Source of the DNA: JBKPFU01 sp046728975
Lineage (GTDB): Bacteria; Actinomycetota; Thermoleophilia; Gaiellales; Gaiellaceae
Direction: 5' to 3'
Assembly (NCBI GenBank): GCA_046728975.1
Contig: JBKPFU010000035.1
Location: forward strand, 1 to 15,318
Length of the DNA stretch: 15,318 nt
Shown here: piece after piece, positions 13,843 through 15,318 of the stretch
Numbering within the stretch: position 1 is the first letter of the stretch
How the letters are laid out: every line of letters begins with the position of its first letter
Program-made: the position numbers and the translations under genes
The notes under the pieces: model-generated
Told to the model about the DNA's origin: nothing
Database searches by the model: none
What the model saw: the letters and a program-made list of their open reading frames with translations, nothing else

Positions 13843-14235
13843 ATGACGAAGGTTGAAAAGACCGAAGAGCAGTGGCGGGCGGAGCTAACGCCCGAGCAAT
13901 ACCGAATCCTGCGCCGGAAGGGCACCGAGGCGCCATTCAGCGGCGAGTACGACCACGTGTTCGAGCCCGGCACATACCGCTGTGCCGGCTGCGGAGCCGA
14001 GCTCTTCGTCTCGCAGACGAAGTACGACTCCGGCTGTGGGTGGCCGGCCTTCTACGCGCCTGCGAGCGAGGAAGCGATCGACGAAGAGACCGACGCGAGC
14101 CACGGGATGATCCGCACCGAGGTGATGTGCGCGAACTGCGGCGGCCATCTCGGCCACGTCTTCCCGGACGGGCCGGCGCCGACCGGGCAGCGCTACTGCA
14201 TCAACTCGGCTGCACTGAAACTGGAGGAGGAGTAG
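13843..14235 (+). CDS. msrB: Peptide-methionine (R)-S-oxide reductase
   Basis: MsrB reduces the R epimer of methionine sulfoxide in proteins, using thioredoxin. The 130-residue protein has the catalytic Cys119 in RYCINSAAL, a Cys65 in KYDSGCGWPAF in the usual resolving position, and two zinc-binding CxxC pairs, Cys47/Cys50 and Cys96/Cys99. The conserved HVFPDGP loop is present. The start ATG 13843-13845 lacks a clear ribosome-binding site. It is cotranscribed with msrA, whose GTG shares one base with its TAG. No signal peptide is seen, so it acts in the cytoplasm. Confidence 0.97.
   Translation: MTKVEKTEEQWRAELTPEQYRILRRKGTEAPFSGEYDHVFEPGTYRCAGCGAELFVSQTKYDSGCGWPAFYAPASEEAIDEETDASHGMIRTEVMCANCGGHLGHVFPDGPAPTGQRYCINSAALKLEEE
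14223..14232 (+). promoter_or_regulatory. Ribosome-binding site of msrA inside the msrB end
   Basis: GGAGGAGGAG lies 2 bases before the GTG at 14235-14237, encoding the last Glu codons of msrB at the same time. It fixes the msrA start and supports coupled translation. Confidence 0.8.
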
Positions 14236-14723
14236 TGGAGAAGAAGGCAACGTTCGGCGCGGGCTGCTTCTGGGGAGTCGAGGCCGCTTTCCGCCAGATC
14301 GACGGCGTGACAGGGACGCGCGTCGGCTATTCGGGTGGCGCGCTCGAGAACCCCACCTATGAGGACGTCTGCTCGCACACGACCGGGCATGCCGAGGTCG
14401 TCGAGGTCGCCTACGACCCCGAGCAGGTTTCCTACGACCAGCTGCTCGATGTCTTCTGGGGAAAGCACGACCCGACGCAGCTGAACCGCCAGGGCTGGGA
14501 CATCGGTGACCAGTACCGCTCGGTCGTCTTCTTCCACGACGAGGAACAGCAGGAGGCGGCGCTTCGCTCGAAGGCGGAAGAGCAGGCGCGTTACTCGAAG
14601 CCGATCGTCACGTTGATCGAGCCCGCGCAGACGTTCTACGAGGCCGAGGACTACCACCAGCAGTACCTCGAGAAGCGCGGCCGGGCGACCTGCACACCCG
14701 CGCTGCAGCGACAAGCCGTTTAG
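14235..14723 (+). CDS. msrA: Peptide-methionine (S)-S-oxide reductase
   Basis: MsrA reduces the S epimer of methionine sulfoxide, complementing MsrB. The 162-residue protein carries the catalytic Cys11 in GAGCFWGVE, the GYSGG segment, HTTGHAEVVEV, and the YHQQYL substrate-pocket segment; a C-terminal Cys153 can act as resolving cysteine. The start is GTG 14235-14237 (TAGTG overlap with msrB) with a strong ribosome-binding site; a longer in-frame reading starting at 13872 is only the msrB shadow. No signal peptide. The pair suggests an oxidative-stress repair unit. Confidence 0.97.
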   Translation: MEKKATFGAGCFWGVEAAFRQIDGVTGTRVGYSGGALENPTYEDVCSHTTGHAEVVEVAYDPEQVSYDQLLDVFWGKHDPTQLNRQGWDIGDQYRSVVFFHDEEQQEAALRSKAEEQARYSKPIVTLIEPAQTFYEAEDYHQQYLEKRGRATCTPALQRQAV

Positions 14724-14740
14724 TCCCAAACGAGCGGGTT

Positions 14741-14770
14741 TAGCGGGTCGCGGGCGAAGCCCACGGCCCG
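14741..14770. terminator. Possible bidirectional terminator between msrA and the aminotransferase
   Basis: The 50-base gap between the convergent stops holds a GGGC-GAA-GCCC hairpin inside an outer CGGG/CCCG pairing. No T-run follows on either strand, so it would be a non-classical terminator at best. Confidence 0.35.
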
Positions 14771-14773
14771 CCC

Positions 14774-15318
14774 TCAGTCCACGAGCGCGAGGGTCTCGTC
14801 GAGCACGGCGAGGCCCTCGTCGAGCTCCTCGCGCGTGATCGTGAGAGGCGGGGCGATCATCACGACGTTCCAGTGGACGAAAAGGTAGAGGCCGCGCTCC
14901 ATCGCGGCGTTCGCCAGCCGCGTAACCGGCGCGGCCGCTTCGCCGGTGGCATTGAACGGGACCAGGGGCTCGCGGGTCTTCCGGTCACGCACGAGCTCGA
15001 GGCCCCAGAAGAGGCCCTTGCCGCGTATGTCACCGATCGAAGGATGGCGCTCCGCGAGCTTCGGTAGCTCCTCGTCGAGCACGTCTCCCATCGCGGCTGA
15101 GTTCTCGACGATCCCCTCCTCGCGAAACGCCTCGATGGAGGCGACCGCCGACGCGCAGGCGAGGACGTGTCCGGAGTAGGTCAGGCCGCCGGCGAAGTAC
15201 TTGTCCTCGACCCAATCCGCGATCTTCTCGTTGACGATCATCGCGCCGAGCGGCACGTAACCGGAGTTGATCCCCTTGGCCACCGTGAGGATGTCGGGGA
15301 CGACGTCCCAGTGCTCGC
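14774..15318 (-). CDS. Class-III PLP-dependent aminotransferase, C-terminal part (5' end outside window)
   Basis: The frame is open to the right edge; the first visible residues are EHWDVVPDILTVAKGINSGYVPL. The Lys of VAKGINSGYVPLGA is the expected Schiff-base lysine for pyridoxal phosphate. GGLTYSGHVLACASAVASIEA and DIRGKGLFWGLELV are typical class-III segments, and the C-terminus ends in LTITREELDEGLAVLDETL. The pattern is closest to omega-amino-acid:pyruvate or taurine:pyruvate aminotransferases in my reading, but the donor specificity cannot be decided from this part. An internal GTG at 15281-15283 is not the start, since it would leave out most of the family fold. It is convergent with msrA. 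Confidence 0.9.
   Translation of the reverse strand, partial: EHWDVVPDILTVAKGINSGYVPLGAMIVNEKIADWVEDKYFAGGLTYSGHVLACASAVASIEAFREEGIVENSAAMGDVLDEELPKLAERHPSIGDIRGKGLFWGLELVRDRKTREPLVPFNATGEAAAPVTRLANAAMERGLYLFVHWNVVMIAPPLTITREELDEGLAVLDETLALVD

Noticed and set aside
1..15318. CRISPR array, tRNA, rRNA, phage or insertion-sequence genes
   Set aside because: No regularly spaced repeats, no cloverleaf or rRNA-like sequence and no transposase or integrase motif was seen on either strand.

Overview
The window is GC-rich, densely coded chromosomal DNA from a Gram-positive, aerobic bacterium. It has many GTG starts, gene overlaps of 1-11 bases, a caa3-type cytochrome oxidase and a lipoprotein-anchored ABC solute receptor. 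This best fits a high-GC actinobacterium, perhaps of the Thermoleophilia/Gaiellales type; the taxon is an inference from style and gene set, not from a marker gene. No rRNA, tRNA, CRISPR array or insertion sequence was found.

Layout. At 1-377 (+) lies the C-terminal end of a DUF4349-type membrane protein. From 6839 down to 387 (-) runs one head-to-tail block: coxB with a fused cytochrome c domain, coxA, ctaB (heme O synthase with an extra N-terminal membrane domain), a 59-aa single-span membrane protein, an amidase-signature enzyme and a secreted HExxH metalloprotease-like protein. The first four form a terminal-oxidase unit for the respiratory chain; no subunit III gene is present. A conserved 97-aa protein (6843-7136, +) diverges from coxB with only 3 bases between the start codons.

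From 12222 down to 7144 (-) is a branched-chain-amino-acid-type (HAAT) ABC transporter operon: livH-type permease, a livM-livG permease/ATPase fusion with a degenerate ABC signature motif, a lipoprotein solute receptor, and an unrecognised exported protein with a C-terminal membrane anchor. No livF-type ATPase is present. A MarR-family regulator (12266-12757, +) is divergent from this operon and is its obvious candidate regulator; it appears to be expressed as a leaderless mRNA.

From 12741 to about 12942 there is a cluster of strong inverted repeats, including two mutually exclusive hairpins and a 16-bp inverted repeat. After it comes the C-terminal half of a second MarR-type regulator, probably a gene remnant, which overlaps antisense the end of a heme-oxygenase-like diiron oxidase/oxygenase (HDO/UndA/CADD-like) gene (13187-13780, -). 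Then follow msrB and msrA (+, overlapping by one base), which repair both methionine sulfoxide epimers, and the C-terminal part of a class-III PLP aminotransferase (-) running off the right edge.

Two genes, the amidase and the exported protein after the solute receptor, have no in-frame ATG, GTG or TTG where their homology or signal-like sequence demands a start. Both begin next to the stop codon of the preceding gene. No obviously new defence or mobile system was seen. The points most worth a second look are the fused ABC protein with its degenerate signature, the CtaB N-terminal domain, the inverted-repeat cluster with the MarR remnant, and the missing canonical starts.
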